Shown here one piece after another: positions 33,648-41,510 of a stretch of 45,431 bases of DNA. The stretch is taken from positions 1 through 45,431 of the forward strand of contig JAFSLL010000044.1 in NCBI GenBank assembly GCA_017448455.1. The letters run 5' to 3'. The stretch is from Oscillospiraceae bacterium. GTDB lineage: Bacteria; Bacillota; Clostridia; Oscillospirales; Oscillospiraceae. The first letter of the stretch is position 1. Each line of letters starts with the position of its first letter. The notes under the pieces were generated by a model that was not told where the DNA came from, did not search any database, and worked only from the letters and a program-made list of their open reading frames with translations. Position numbers and translations under genes: made by a program.

Positions 33648-35585
33648 TTAGAATACCCAGGCTTTCGAATTGGCTTCACGGAGTGCGTCGCCAATCAGAC
33701 CGGGAACAGAGGCATCGCCAACCTTGGTGACTTTGTCAAAGGCGGCAAAGAATTCATCTGCAAACGCGTTGTTCGGACGGACACCAGCGGCAAAGACCAC
33801 ATAGTCAGCGTCCAGCTCGGTTTTAAACGCGGTGACGCTGTTGCGCAGAACAGCCTTGCCATCTTTAATTTCCGTGAGGCTCTCCAGCGTCTTGACTACA
33901 GAGCCCTGCTCAGCCAGAACACCAAGCAGATAACGTTTTACACTGGGATAAAGAGGATCACCAACGTTGCCTGTCATTTCTACAACGGTAACCTTGTTGT
34001 TGGCGCCAAGAATCTCCGCGGTCTCCAACCCGGTAATACCGCCGCCAACTACGACAACGTTTTTATCCTTGATGTCATACTTCCCTGCAACGACATCCTG
34101 TGCGAGCAGAACATTGTCGGCATCGGCTCCGGGGACGGGAAGCTTAATGGGAGTACCGCCGGTTGCGATGATAACACCATAGGGATTCAAAGCTTTTACG
34201 GCTTCTACAGTGGCTTCGGTGTTAAGACGAACTTCAACGCCATACTCTTTCAGCTCGGCGGCAAGAACGTCTATCAACTCACCAACCAGCTGCTTGTGAG
34301 GCGGCATTTTTGCATAATTCATGGAGCCGCCAAGAACACCGGATTTTTCAAAGAGAACCGGTTTGAAGCCACGTCTGGCAAGCACAGAGGCCGCCTGCAT
34401 GCCACCCGGGCCGCCGCCTATTACGGCAACTGTACGACCATCGCCGTTCTTGATCAGGGTATCTTCGTTATAGATGGTCTCCATGCCGAGTCTCGGGTTG
34501 CTGTTGCAGACGATGGGAAGACCCATGGCGGCTGCTTTGAAGCAGAACATGCAGCCCATGCAGTTGCGGATCAGGTGCTCTTTGCCTTCTTTTGCCTTCT
34601 TGCCGAATTCAGGATCCGCCAACTGGGCACGGCCCAAAGCGACGAAGTCGCTGACGCCCTCTTCCAGCAGCTTTTCAGCAGTGGCAGGATGTTTTACCGT
34701 ATTAACGGCAATGACAGGAATCTTGACAGCCTTTTTGACGGAGGCGGCAAGATCTTTCTTCCACATTTCGTCGCGGAAGTATGGCTCGACAATGGTATTG
34801 CCGGTTGCGTAGGTACCGCAGCTGACATTGATGGCGGAAATGCCAAGACTCTCGAGGTAGCGAGCAATCTTCACACCGTCCTCAATGGTCAGGCCACCTT
34901 CCTGATACTCGCTGGCACTGATGCGGACACTGACCGGGAAGCCGGGACAGGCATAACGGATACCGACGATGATTTCCGCGATGAAACGCATGCGTCCGAA
35001 GAAGTTTCCACCGTATTTGTCGGTGCGTTTGTTGGTCAGCGGGCTCATGAACTGGTTGAGCAGATAACCGTGTGCGGCATGAAGTTCAACGCCGTCCATT
35101 CCCGCCATTTTGGCCATCATGGCAGCCTTAATGAACTTGTTGACCATGGCTTCACACTCCTGTGTAGTCATGGCTCTGGGCATTTCACCTACAACCGGGC
35201 AGGGAATGGCGCTGGGGGCGATGATCTCACCGGCTTTCTGCATGGACGCAGAAATCTCACGGCCGGGGTGGTGGAGCTGAAGGAAGATCTTCGTGTCGTA
35301 CTTGTGAACAGCGTTTGCCAGCTTCTGGAGGCCTTGCACATACTTGGGCTCCGCTGCGTGGAGCTGGAAATAACCGGCGCCGCCGCGCTCTTCGTCAACA
35401 CAGGTAACTTCTGTGTAAATCAGCGCGCAGCCACCTTTTGCTCTCTCCTCATAGTACCTGATGATCTCGGGGGAAGCGGTGCCGTCAGCATTTGCCAGAC
35501 TGCACCCCATGGGAGGCATGACGATCCTGTTTTTCAGCTCCAAGGATCCGATCTTGCCTCTGGAGAAAAGTTTCTCGTACTTCAT
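33648..35585 (-). CDS. NADH:flavin oxidoreductase/2,4-dienoyl-CoA reductase family (BaiCD/BaiH-like)
   Basis: A 645-residue three-cofactor enzyme. Residues 1 to about 370 are an old-yellow-enzyme TIM barrel binding FMN (NRIVMPPMG, LHHPGREIS, ELHAAHGYLL with a probable catalytic Tyr174). Cys342, Cys345, Cys348 and Cys360 match the [4Fe-4S] site. The C-terminal half is an FAD/NAD module (VIGGGPGGM near 388, VVVVGGGITGLETAE near 505). Homologues reduce activated C=C bonds of dienoyl-CoA, bile-acid enones, cinnamates or steroids. The HGDR motif known from bilirubin reductase is absent. It is first in the operon, divergent from a PucR-type regulator. The substrate is unknown. Confidence 0.9.
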   Translation of the reverse strand: MKYEKLFSRGKIGSLELKNRIVMPPMGCSLANADGTASPEIIRYYEERAKGGCALIYTEVTCVDEERGGAGYFQLHAAEPKYVQGLQKLANAVHKYDTKIFLQLHHPGREISASMQKAGEIIAPSAIPCPVVGEMPRAMTTQECEAMVNKFIKAAMMAKMAGMDGVELHAAHGYLLNQFMSPLTNKRTDKYGGNFFGRMRFIAEIIVGIRYACPGFPVSVRISASEYQEGGLTIEDGVKIARYLESLGISAINVSCGTYATGNTIVEPYFRDEMWKKDLAASVKKAVKIPVIAVNTVKHPATAEKLLEEGVSDFVALGRAQLADPEFGKKAKEGKEHLIRNCMGCMFCFKAAAMGLPIVCNSNPRLGMETIYNEDTLIKNGDGRTVAVIGGGPGGMQAASVLARRGFKPVLFEKSGVLGGSMNYAKMPPHKQLVGELIDVLAAELKEYGVEVRLNTEATVEAVKALNPYGVIIATGGTPIKLPVPGADADNVLLAQDVVAGKYDIKDKNVVVVGGGITGLETAEILGANNKVTVVEMTGNVGDPLYPSVKRYLLGVLAEQGSVVKTLESLTEIKDGKAVLRNSVTAFKTELDADYVVFAAGVRPNNAFADEFFAAFDKVTKVGDASVPGLIGDALREANSKAWVF

Positions 35586-35640
35586 GCAATCATTCCTTTC
35601 ATTAATAATTGGAGAATAGTCGGATTGCCTTGACGATTGC

Positions 35641-35698
35641 TTGACAAAACAATCCTGTTATGTCTATAATATGTTAAAAAATAAATTTTCAACATATT
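35641..35698 (+). promoter_or_regulatory. Promoter of the PucR-type gene with overlapping inverted-repeat operator
   Basis: Perfect hexamers TTGACA (35641-35646) and TATAAT (35665-35670) are separated by 18 bases. The inverted repeat AATATGTT (35668-35675) / AACATATT (35691-35698) overlaps the -10 and start point. On the opposite strand a weaker TTGAAA-17-TTATAG overlaps the same repeat and could drive the flavoenzyme operon, so one protein could control both directions. The rest of this 236-base gap is AT-rich leader sequence without a gene. Confidence 0.75.
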
Positions 35699-35821
35699 CA
35701 TGAAGCACAAAAAAGAAGCAGTCAATTATGCACCGAGAATCTGTACAAATGATGGTGAAGTGTATAAAGCATAATTGGTGCTTTATTTACGTATTAACCG
35801 TAATACGATGGAGGATCAGGA

Positions 35822-37363
35822 ATGCTCTTTTCCAAAATTGCCGAAAAGTTGAAACAGAAGTATCCGGAGACAGAGTCTGTTGTTTTGGGAGACAGGCTTC
35901 TTATGGGACTACAGTTTCTGGAAACGGAAGATGGTTTTCTATCCGATGCACTTTATGTTGTTTTTGGAGAGAGTGCTGTAACTAGAGATTGCTTTCCACA
36001 TAACCTTCTCGTTTTTTACCGGAGTGAACAGGAACACGAGACACTGAAAGACCATTTTTCTCAAAGCAGGGGGCCGGTTAATCTGCTTTATGCTTCATGG
36101 GAAAACCACGCGCAGATCATGAACAGCATCCAGGCCTATCTTCGCACAGAGCAGAGAAAATCAGACAGCTATTCAGAATTTCTGCGCATGGTCGTTGAGG
36201 GAAAAGACCTATATTTTCTGCTGGCTGAAGGTGCCAGACAGTGTGGCAGACAACTGGTTGCGCTTGATATCAGTGGTAAAATTCAGGGTTATTCCCCGAT
36301 CCAGAATTATCTGACATCGGACTGGCTCGTAGCAATCAAAAATGGGTACTGTCCGGTAGATTTTATGGAACATCTCTATGATCGTCTCCTGACACGTACC
36401 GAGATATCGTCTACTCCGTTTGTTTATTACTGTGATCAGACCAAGCTGACATATTTAAGCAGTCCGGTTGTGATCGGAGGCAGCCCCTATGGTTATGTGT
36501 TCCTTTTATCGGAGAAAGAGGACTTTGATCCGGTCGCTTATGATATTCTTCCAATTCTCAGCCGGGTAATGGGGGATTATCTCAGGCGGAGCAATACTGG
36601 CCTTAACAGTCGGAACCAGCTTTTTCATGAACTGGTTCGCGATATCTTACATGGAGAAGCTCCTGACTCTGTTCAGTCCCGTATTGCATCCGGCAAACTT
36701 CCGATTCCACCCATCATGCGTGTTCTGGTGGTATATTTTTATTATGCGGAGCATGAAAAGGAAGCATTAAAAAGACTCAGTTCTCAGCTTGCGCTTATTT
36801 TTGGACCTTTTGCACCTCTGCGGTATGAGAATCGATTAATTCTCCTTCAGAACATGGATCCGAAACTGACAGAACAGAATAAGAAGGCAATGGCATATTT
36901 GCAGCAGCTTGCAGTAACAAATAAACTGTATGTAGGGATCAGCAACGAATTTTCCAGGCTTGATTCCTTTGCGGAATACTACGAAGAGGCGGAAGAGGCA
37001 TTAAAACTTTCATTCCGGATGCATGAAGAAAAAAACCTGGTATATTATCAGGATGTCGCCTTTTATTCTATGCTATGCAAAATACCAGCCAGCGAGAAGA
37101 TGCGCTCTTTCTGTCATCCTGCGTTGGAAATCCTCCAGCATTATGATGCCGAGAATCATACGGTACTTCTTGAGACACTGAAGGTCTATCTTGATACAGG
37201 CTGTAACCAGAAGCTGACTTCAGAAATCATGTATACCCATAGAAACACAATCTCCTATCGCAGACAGCAGATCATTGATTTGACCGGTGTCGATTTTACG
37301 GATGCGGACATATTGTTTCAACTACGATATTCAATGAGAATTTATCAGTTTCTGGACACATGA
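35822..37363 (+). CDS. PucR-type transcriptional regulator
   Basis: A 513-residue regulator. Residues 1-380 have no recognised catalytic motif and probably include a ligand-sensing region; the middle resembles the GGDEF-like/CdaR central domain. The C-terminus is the PucR helix-turn-helix (HTH_30): LKVYLDTGCNQKLTSEIM, then YTHRNTISYRRQQI and VDFTDADILFQLRYSM. Such regulators often control degradation of purines, aromatics or other small molecules. It is divergent from the flavoenzyme-SDR operon and is the obvious candidate for its control. The ATG at 35822 has a GGAGG site. Confidence 0.88.
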   Translation: MLFSKIAEKLKQKYPETESVVLGDRLLMGLQFLETEDGFLSDALYVVFGESAVTRDCFPHNLLVFYRSEQEHETLKDHFSQSRGPVNLLYASWENHAQIMNSIQAYLRTEQRKSDSYSEFLRMVVEGKDLYFLLAEGARQCGRQLVALDISGKIQGYSPIQNYLTSDWLVAIKNGYCPVDFMEHLYDRLLTRTEISSTPFVYYCDQTKLTYLSSPVVIGGSPYGYVFLLSEKEDFDPVAYDILPILSRVMGDYLRRSNTGLNSRNQLFHELVRDILHGEAPDSVQSRIASGKLPIPPIMRVLVVYFYYAEHEKEALKRLSSQLALIFGPFAPLRYENRLILLQNMDPKLTEQNKKAMAYLQQLAVTNKLYVGISNEFSRLDSFAEYYEEAEEALKLSFRMHEEKNLVYYQDVAFYSMLCKIPASEKMRSFCHPALEILQHYDAENHTVLLETLKVYLDTGCNQKLTSEIMYTHRNTISYRRQQIIDLTGVDFTDADILFQLRYSMRIYQFLDT

Positions 37364-37441
37364 AAAGACAGTTGCTGCGTACAGACCTCTACAGGTGTGT
37401 TCGGAGTATCTGAATAAAAAATTATTAAGGAGAGTGTACAA

Positions 37442-37738
37442 ATGATTATCGTTTTTTGTGAGGCTAAGATTGATCCGGAAAAACAGGCGGAATTTCTTGA
37501 GAGAGTGAACGAATCCGGTGTTATTGAAGCAACAACGCAGGAAGAAGGAAATATCAGCTATGAACTGGCCGCCTCCGCTGGCAAGAAGGGTCAGCTGTAT
37601 GTAATAGAGCGCTGGGAAAACATGGCAGTACTGCAGGCGCATATGAAAGGTGCCAACTTTGCCGCATTCGGAAAAATGAGTATGGAGTACGGCATCAAGA
37701 CGGAGATTAAACTCTATCAGGGGGAAGCGCTGAACTGA
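37442..37738 (+). CDS. Antibiotic-biosynthesis-monooxygenase (ABM) domain protein
   Basis: A 98-residue single-domain protein of the dimeric alpha/beta-barrel ABM/YgiN family: IIVFCEAKIDPEKQAEFLE at the N-terminus, EEGNISYELAAS near 38, and VIERWENMAVLQAHM near 62, the most diagnostic segment. Relatives include quinol monooxygenases and heme-degrading enzymes, but many have no known activity. It has an AAGGAGAG site and lies 78 bases after the regulator, so it is probably in the same transcript. It may act on a quinone or phenolic product linked to the neighbouring redox cluster; that is inference. Confidence 0.85.
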   Translation: MIIVFCEAKIDPEKQAEFLERVNESGVIEATTQEEGNISYELAASAGKKGQLYVIERWENMAVLQAHMKGANFAAFGKMSMEYGIKTEIKLYQGEALN

Positions 37739-37813
37739 GAGATAAACAACATAGCAGTTTGCCACCTGAGAGACAACATTGACTGCAGCTATGCCACTGA
37801 TACAAAGATGAAT

Positions 37814-37861
37814 AACAGCAAAAACCGATGAATTATCATTTTTCCATCGGTTTTTGCTGTT
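37814..37861. terminator. Bidirectional intrinsic terminator
   Basis: A perfect 17-bp stem, AACAGCAAAAACCGATG with CATCGGTTTTTGCTGTT, is followed by TTTT on the plus strand. It closes the regulator-ABM unit and marks the boundary to the mobile-element remnants. Confidence 0.92.
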
Positions 37862-37867
37862 TTATCA

Positions 37868-38641
37868 TTACTGGATAATAAACAGAAGCATTGTCATATC
37901 TGATTGAAGTTCATGATAGGGTTCTGCAGGAAGTTGCATCAGAAAAGGCTTCTCTTCCTCAAACATAGATGCCCTGCTGCCTTCCTTCTTCTGGAACGGT
38001 TTATGATTGAACTCGAACAGCTTATTCCAGATTGCTTCATTCAATTCCGGCAAGGAGAGGAACTGCCGATTGCGCAGAGCAGCAATGATGAAGGTGGAGA
38101 TGACGCCGACCGTGCCCTCTACGAATGCTTTGTCCCTCGGAGATCTGACTCGGGCGGGAACGACAGCAGTGTTGTAATGCTCAGCCAGTTCCTGATACGA
38201 GCGATTCAGTTCAACTTCATCTTTCCCATGCTTGACAACGCCAGTTTTTAGATTGTCACATTGAATCATCTTCGTTGCACCGCCAAAATACTTGTAGGCA
38301 TTGACATGCGCTGTTGTCCAGCACTCCTGATCCATGGAGTAAAAGCCTTCCACGTAACTGTACCCACTGAACGGCAGCGTAGCAACAAAGACATAGACCT
38401 TGAGGAGTTCACCCGTGTCAGTGTCAATAATGCCGGTTGTATCTCCTGCCCAGTCTACCTGCATGATCTCTCCTGGCTTGTGGTTAAGGTGCATGGTGGC
38501 GTTCTTCTTGGCACAAAAGTCGTTGTAGTACTTGTTAAACTGGGTCGATTGATACGGCAATTCACCGGCAAGCCTGCATTCATCTACGTATTCACGCCAA
38601 AGCAGGTCGAGCGTTACGCCATCTCGTTGAAGCTCTTTAGC
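37868..38641 (-). pseudogene. IS21-family transposase IstA, fragment
   Basis: The minus-strand frame is open from 38641 (just after a TAA at 38642-38644) to 37868, giving about 257 residues without an initiator at the family position. It contains an IstA-type DDE core: DGVTLDLLWREY, VDWAGD, IQCDNLKTGVV and RDKAFVEGTVG. The N-terminal helix-turn-helix part is missing and the C-terminus ends early, about 150 residues short of full IstA. No IstB gene is adjacent. It is an inactive remnant. Confidence 0.85.
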
Positions 38642-39120
38642 TTATCTGCGATATGGAGCGTATGTGAGGCAATAAAAAGAAGTGAACGGATCTTCCCGTT
38701 CACAGAAGCGCACCGCACCGGCGCGTTTCTGTGAGCCGGAAGGCTCAGACAAGTGAATAGGGCAAGCAGATACGTTCCGCTTGCGGGAAGCCAGGTAGCG
38801 GGTGCGCGAGGATTGCCGGTTGTCCGGGAGGTGAAAGGACGACGGCAGAGCGAACAACACCACCGCTGTATGCAGCCGATGGCAAGGCAGCCGGCCACGA
38901 TCCGCGAGTGGAGATAATGATACCTACGTTGATGACACGTCACAGAGTCAAACGTCCCGCCATAAGCATGGGGGGAGGCACGGAACAATCCTACGGAGCG
39001 GCCCGCCAGGTCGCCGTCTGATTCTTGCCTATGATAATATCGTGATACTCCCGAACCACCTTTCAAACGAGTGCGGATTTTGTCGATTTTTGTGTCTCAC
39101 CGTGAGACACATTTTTCATT
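38642..39120. other. Hairpin-rich mobile-element debris, no convincing gene
   Basis: No frame on either strand looks like a real protein; the overlapping minus-strand frames have no recognisable motif and compete with each other. Several hairpins follow one another: GTGAACGG/CCGTTCAC (38682-38703), AGAAGCGC/GCGCGTTTCT (about 38704-38730) and GAGCCggaaGGCTC. Further on lie GC-rich structured-looking sequence and a GTGTCTCAC/GTGAGACAC hairpin (about 39091-39112). It could be decayed intron, integron-like or IS sequence, or a structured RNA. Confidence 0.4.
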
Positions 39121-39123
39121 TGA

Positions 39124-39357
39124 TTAAAGACGATAGTTATAGAACAGGGGACGGTAAAAACGAGAGAGGAAAAACTGATCGTTGAGGGCTGCGAGATCAA
39201 GATCAACTATGCAAAGCAGGATAATCCGGAAGCGTTGGCTGCAATCCGGGGCTTGCTTGAAAAGCAAAGAATAACGCCGGGAAATATGCAGAAATTTGAC
39301 GGTATTGAGGAAAAATGCGATAATAACAGTAAAGAATGCACCTTGAAAACTGAATAG
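39124..39357 (+). CDS. Small recombinase-associated protein, start missing or unclear
   Basis: A plus-strand frame open from 39124 to the TAG at 39355-39357 has protein-like content: EEKLIVEGCEIKINYAKQD followed by NPEALAAIRGLLEKQRITPG. The E-G-C-E-(V/I) pattern and length resemble small proteins often found just upstream of recombinases in clostridial mobile elements. There is no good ATG/GTG/TTG start; AGAGAGG lies upstream of a CTG at 39175. It may use CTG or be a truncated remnant. The recombinase follows after 36 bases. Confidence 0.45.
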   Translation, partial: LKTIVIEQGTVKTREEKLIVEGCEIKINYAKQDNPEALAAIRGLLEKQRITPGNMQKFDGIEEKCDNNSKECTLKTE

Positions 39358-39393
39358 CGAATAGAGGAAACAGATTCGTCGCAGGTGTATGAA

Positions 39394-40974
39394 ATGAGCT
39401 ATAAACGTGTTGAATGTCTCTATCGTGTCTCTACGGTAGGACAGGTTGAGAAGAACGATATTCCGATGCAGCGGCAGTATTGCCAGGAATTTGTATCGGG
39501 ACACCCGGATTGGGAGATCACGAAGGAGCTATACGAAAAAGGTGTGTCCGGCTTCAAGAAATCCGCCAAAGACCGTGATGCAATCCAGGAACTACAAGAG
39601 GACGCTGTTCAGAGCAAGTTCGATATTCTCCTTGTATTCATGTTTGACCGGCTCGGACGCCGCGATGATGAAACGCCGTTTATTGTTGAATGGTTCGTAA
39701 AAAACGGTATAGAGGTATGGAGTGCGGTTGAGGGACAGCAAAGATTTGATACCCATGTGGACAAGCTGCTCAACTACATCCGCTATTGGCAGGCATCCGG
39801 CGAAAGTATAAAAACCTCCGTCCGTGTTCGTACAAGGATGGAACAACTGACGGAGGAGGGCTTTTTTACCGGCGGCTCTGTGCCTTATGGATATAGACTT
39901 GTGAAAACAGGTCGGACAAACAAGCGCAACAAAGAGGTCTTTGATATTGAACTGGATGAATCTGCCGCAGAGATCATCCGGCTCATTTTCTATAAATATG
40001 TACATGAGGGCTACGGCGCACAACGCCTCTGCAAGTATCTGGCCGAAATGCATATCTACAAGGAGAACGGAAAAAACTTCCCGAATACGACGATCAACCG
40101 CATTATCAAAAACGAAATCTACACCGGCGTCATGCACAACGGAGAGGCGAGATCGGAGGTCATCCCAGAGCTGCAGATCATTGATCGGGAGACCTACGAA
40201 CGAGCGCAAAAGATCATGCGGGAACGGACGATGCCCCATAACGATGTTCCCTTGAATCTGAAAGGACAGTCTCTTTTGGTGGGGAATGTGTTCTGCGGGT
40301 ATTGCGGGAATAGGTTGACGCTAACGACAAGCGGCTATCGCAATGTTCACAAAGACGGAAGCTGCGTCCGAGCCGCCCGCGCCCGGTATGCCTGCCATTA
40401 CAAGCAAAGGCATCCGGGAGAATGTGAAGGGCCGTCCGGCTATGGCATCAAGACACTTGACGGGATTGTTGACCGTGTTGTACGGAGCCAACTTCAAAAA
40501 ATTAAAGATCAGCCGAGCGGGAAACTCGTTTCGTCCCAGCAGCAGGAACTAATCAACTTGCTTTCTGCAAGGTGCAAAATCCTCTCCCTGCAGGTGAGCG
40601 ACAAACAGCAGGAGATTACCGATTACGAGGCCGAGACAATTAAGGTCATAAGAGGGCAGAGCAAGTTTTCGGCTGAACTGCTTACGTCTCTTTCCGCAAA
40701 AGCAAAAGACGAGCTGGAGGAACTGAAAACGGCGCTGGAAGCAGCACAGCAGGAACTCGACGCTTTACAGGCTGATGAAGTGACAGAAAACGAGGAATAC
40801 GACCGTTTGATTGGCTGGGCAGATGTATATGACCGCTGTTCTTTTGAGACGAAAAAGATGTTTGTATCGAAGTTTATCAAGGCTGTGCGGGTGTTCCGAG
40901 ATTATCGCTTGGAGATCGACTTCAACGTATCCTACGAGGAATTTCAGAACTTGACCGTGAAAGTAGCGGTATGA
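39394..40974 (+). CDS. Large serine recombinase
   Basis: A 526-residue site-specific recombinase. The N-terminal resolvase domain has the catalytic Ser13 in LYRVSTVGQ and the arginines of VFMFDRLGRRDDE near 82. A recombinase domain follows (GGSVPYGYRL, INRIIKNEIYTGVM), then a zinc ribbon (VFCGYCGNRL ... YACHYKQRHPGEC), and residues about 390-470 form a coiled coil. It is full-length. The ATG at 39394 has an AGGTG site; the frame opens at a GTG three codons earlier. Such enzymes integrate or excise mobile elements. The rest of the element is not evident here, and it ends five bases before the tRNA-Ala terminator. Confidence 0.92.
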   Translation: MSYKRVECLYRVSTVGQVEKNDIPMQRQYCQEFVSGHPDWEITKELYEKGVSGFKKSAKDRDAIQELQEDAVQSKFDILLVFMFDRLGRRDDETPFIVEWFVKNGIEVWSAVEGQQRFDTHVDKLLNYIRYWQASGESIKTSVRVRTRMEQLTEEGFFTGGSVPYGYRLVKTGRTNKRNKEVFDIELDESAAEIIRLIFYKYVHEGYGAQRLCKYLAEMHIYKENGKNFPNTTINRIIKNEIYTGVMHNGEARSEVIPELQIIDRETYERAQKIMRERTMPHNDVPLNLKGQSLLVGNVFCGYCGNRLTLTTSGYRNVHKDGSCVRAARARYACHYKQRHPGECEGPSGYGIKTLDGIVDRVVRSQLQKIKDQPSGKLVSSQQQELINLLSARCKILSLQVSDKQQEITDYEAETIKVIRGQSKFSAELLTSLSAKAKDELEELKTALEAAQQELDALQADEVTENEEYDRLIGWADVYDRCSFETKKMFVSKFIKAVRVFRDYRLEIDFNVSYEEFQNLTVKVAV

Positions 40975-41004
40975 AAAACGGGAAGTCTGATACCAGACTT
41001 CCCG
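40974..41004 (-). terminator. Terminator of tRNA-Ala
   Basis: CGGGAAGTCTG pairs with CAGACTTCCCG over 11 bp with a 4-base loop (40979-41004). On the minus strand it is followed by TTTTTCAT, so it terminates the tRNA gene. It could also end recombinase transcription, but there is no T run in that direction. Confidence 0.85.
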
Positions 41005-41008
41005 AAAT

Positions 41009-41084
41009 TGGTGGAGACGGAGGGATTCGAACCCTTGACCTTACGGATGCGAACCGTACGCTCTCCCAGCTGAGCTACGCCCCC
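41009..41084 (-). tRNA. tRNA-Ala(CGC)
   Basis: The minus strand gives a 76-nt cloverleaf starting GGGGGCGTAGCTCAGCTGGG with the anticodon arm TACGG-TTCGCAT-CCGTA (anticodon CGC), T loop TTCGAAT and an encoded CCA. The acceptor stem has the G3-U70 pair that identifies alanine tRNAs. Confidence 0.96.
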
Positions 41085-41117
41085 GATTATTGACGCCTGA
41101 ATTTCTCAAGCTTCTGT

Positions 41118-41145
41118 ATTATACCACAAATTTTCCATTTGTAAA
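41118..41145 (-). promoter_or_regulatory. Promoter of tRNA-Ala
   Basis: Minus strand: TTTACA (41140-41145), 16-bp spacer ending in an extended -10 TGG, and TATAAT (41118-41123), about 34 bases before the tRNA. Confidence 0.7.
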
Positions 41146-41153
41146 GAAAAAGA

Positions 41154-41182
41154 TTGCACTTCCGGAAAAAATGGTGTAATAT
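41154..41182 (+). promoter_or_regulatory. Promoter of the SRP RNA
   Basis: TTGCAC (41154-41159), 17-bp spacer, TAATAT (41177-41182), placing the start near 41189 where the RNA's terminal helix begins. It is back to back with the tRNA promoter. Confidence 0.7.
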
Positions 41183-41188
41183 AAGCGC

Positions 41189-41485
41189 GTGGCTTTTGAC
41201 AAGGCTGCACTAGTCGGGGAGCCAGCGGTGCCCTGTAACCTGCAATCCGCTACAGCAGGGACGAATTCCCATCTTAGGATATGTTCTGTGTCGATTGGCC
41301 CCGGTAAGCAGCGTTGAAGATCCGGTCTCGCGCAACGGGAACCCGTGAACCATGTCAGGCGGGGAACCGAGCAGCATTAAGCGGGACATCCCGTGTGCCG
41401 TGAGGGCGCCGGGTCCGAGCCGGCTGCCGGGGTACGGATGTAGCGCATTTTTCAACGGTGGGTGTGCAGTCTTGTCAAGAGCCAT
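41189..41485 (+). ncRNA. ffs: Signal recognition particle RNA, long Gram-positive type
   Basis: About 297 nt. The ends pair over about 20 bp (GGCTTTTGACAAGGCTGCAC with GTGCAGTCTTGTCAAGAGCC). The Alu domain is seen in GGTGCCCTGTAACCTGC and the S domain in GTCAGGCGGGGAACCGAGCAGC, with a GGAA loop and the following AUUAAGC. It binds Ffh to target membrane and secreted proteins. A T6 run follows at 41489-41494 and acts with the terminal helix as a terminator, close to the dnaX start. Confidence 0.95.
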
Positions 41486-41510
41486 AGCTTTTTTGAGGCA
41501 GGTGAGCGCT

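Noticed and set aside
33648-35585. Identification of the flavoenzyme as bilirubin reductase (BilR)
   Set aside because: The His-Gly-Asp-Arg motif used to recognise BilR is absent; the segment reads AHGYLL as in ordinary OYE/DCR proteins.
33288-35633. 781-codon open frame on the plus strand
   Set aside because: Antisense to the flavoenzyme and SDR genes, which have clear motifs on the minus strand.
38614-39066. 150-codon minus-strand frame as a real gene
   Set aside because: Composition is not protein-like, it overlaps a second frame of similar quality and spans strong hairpins.
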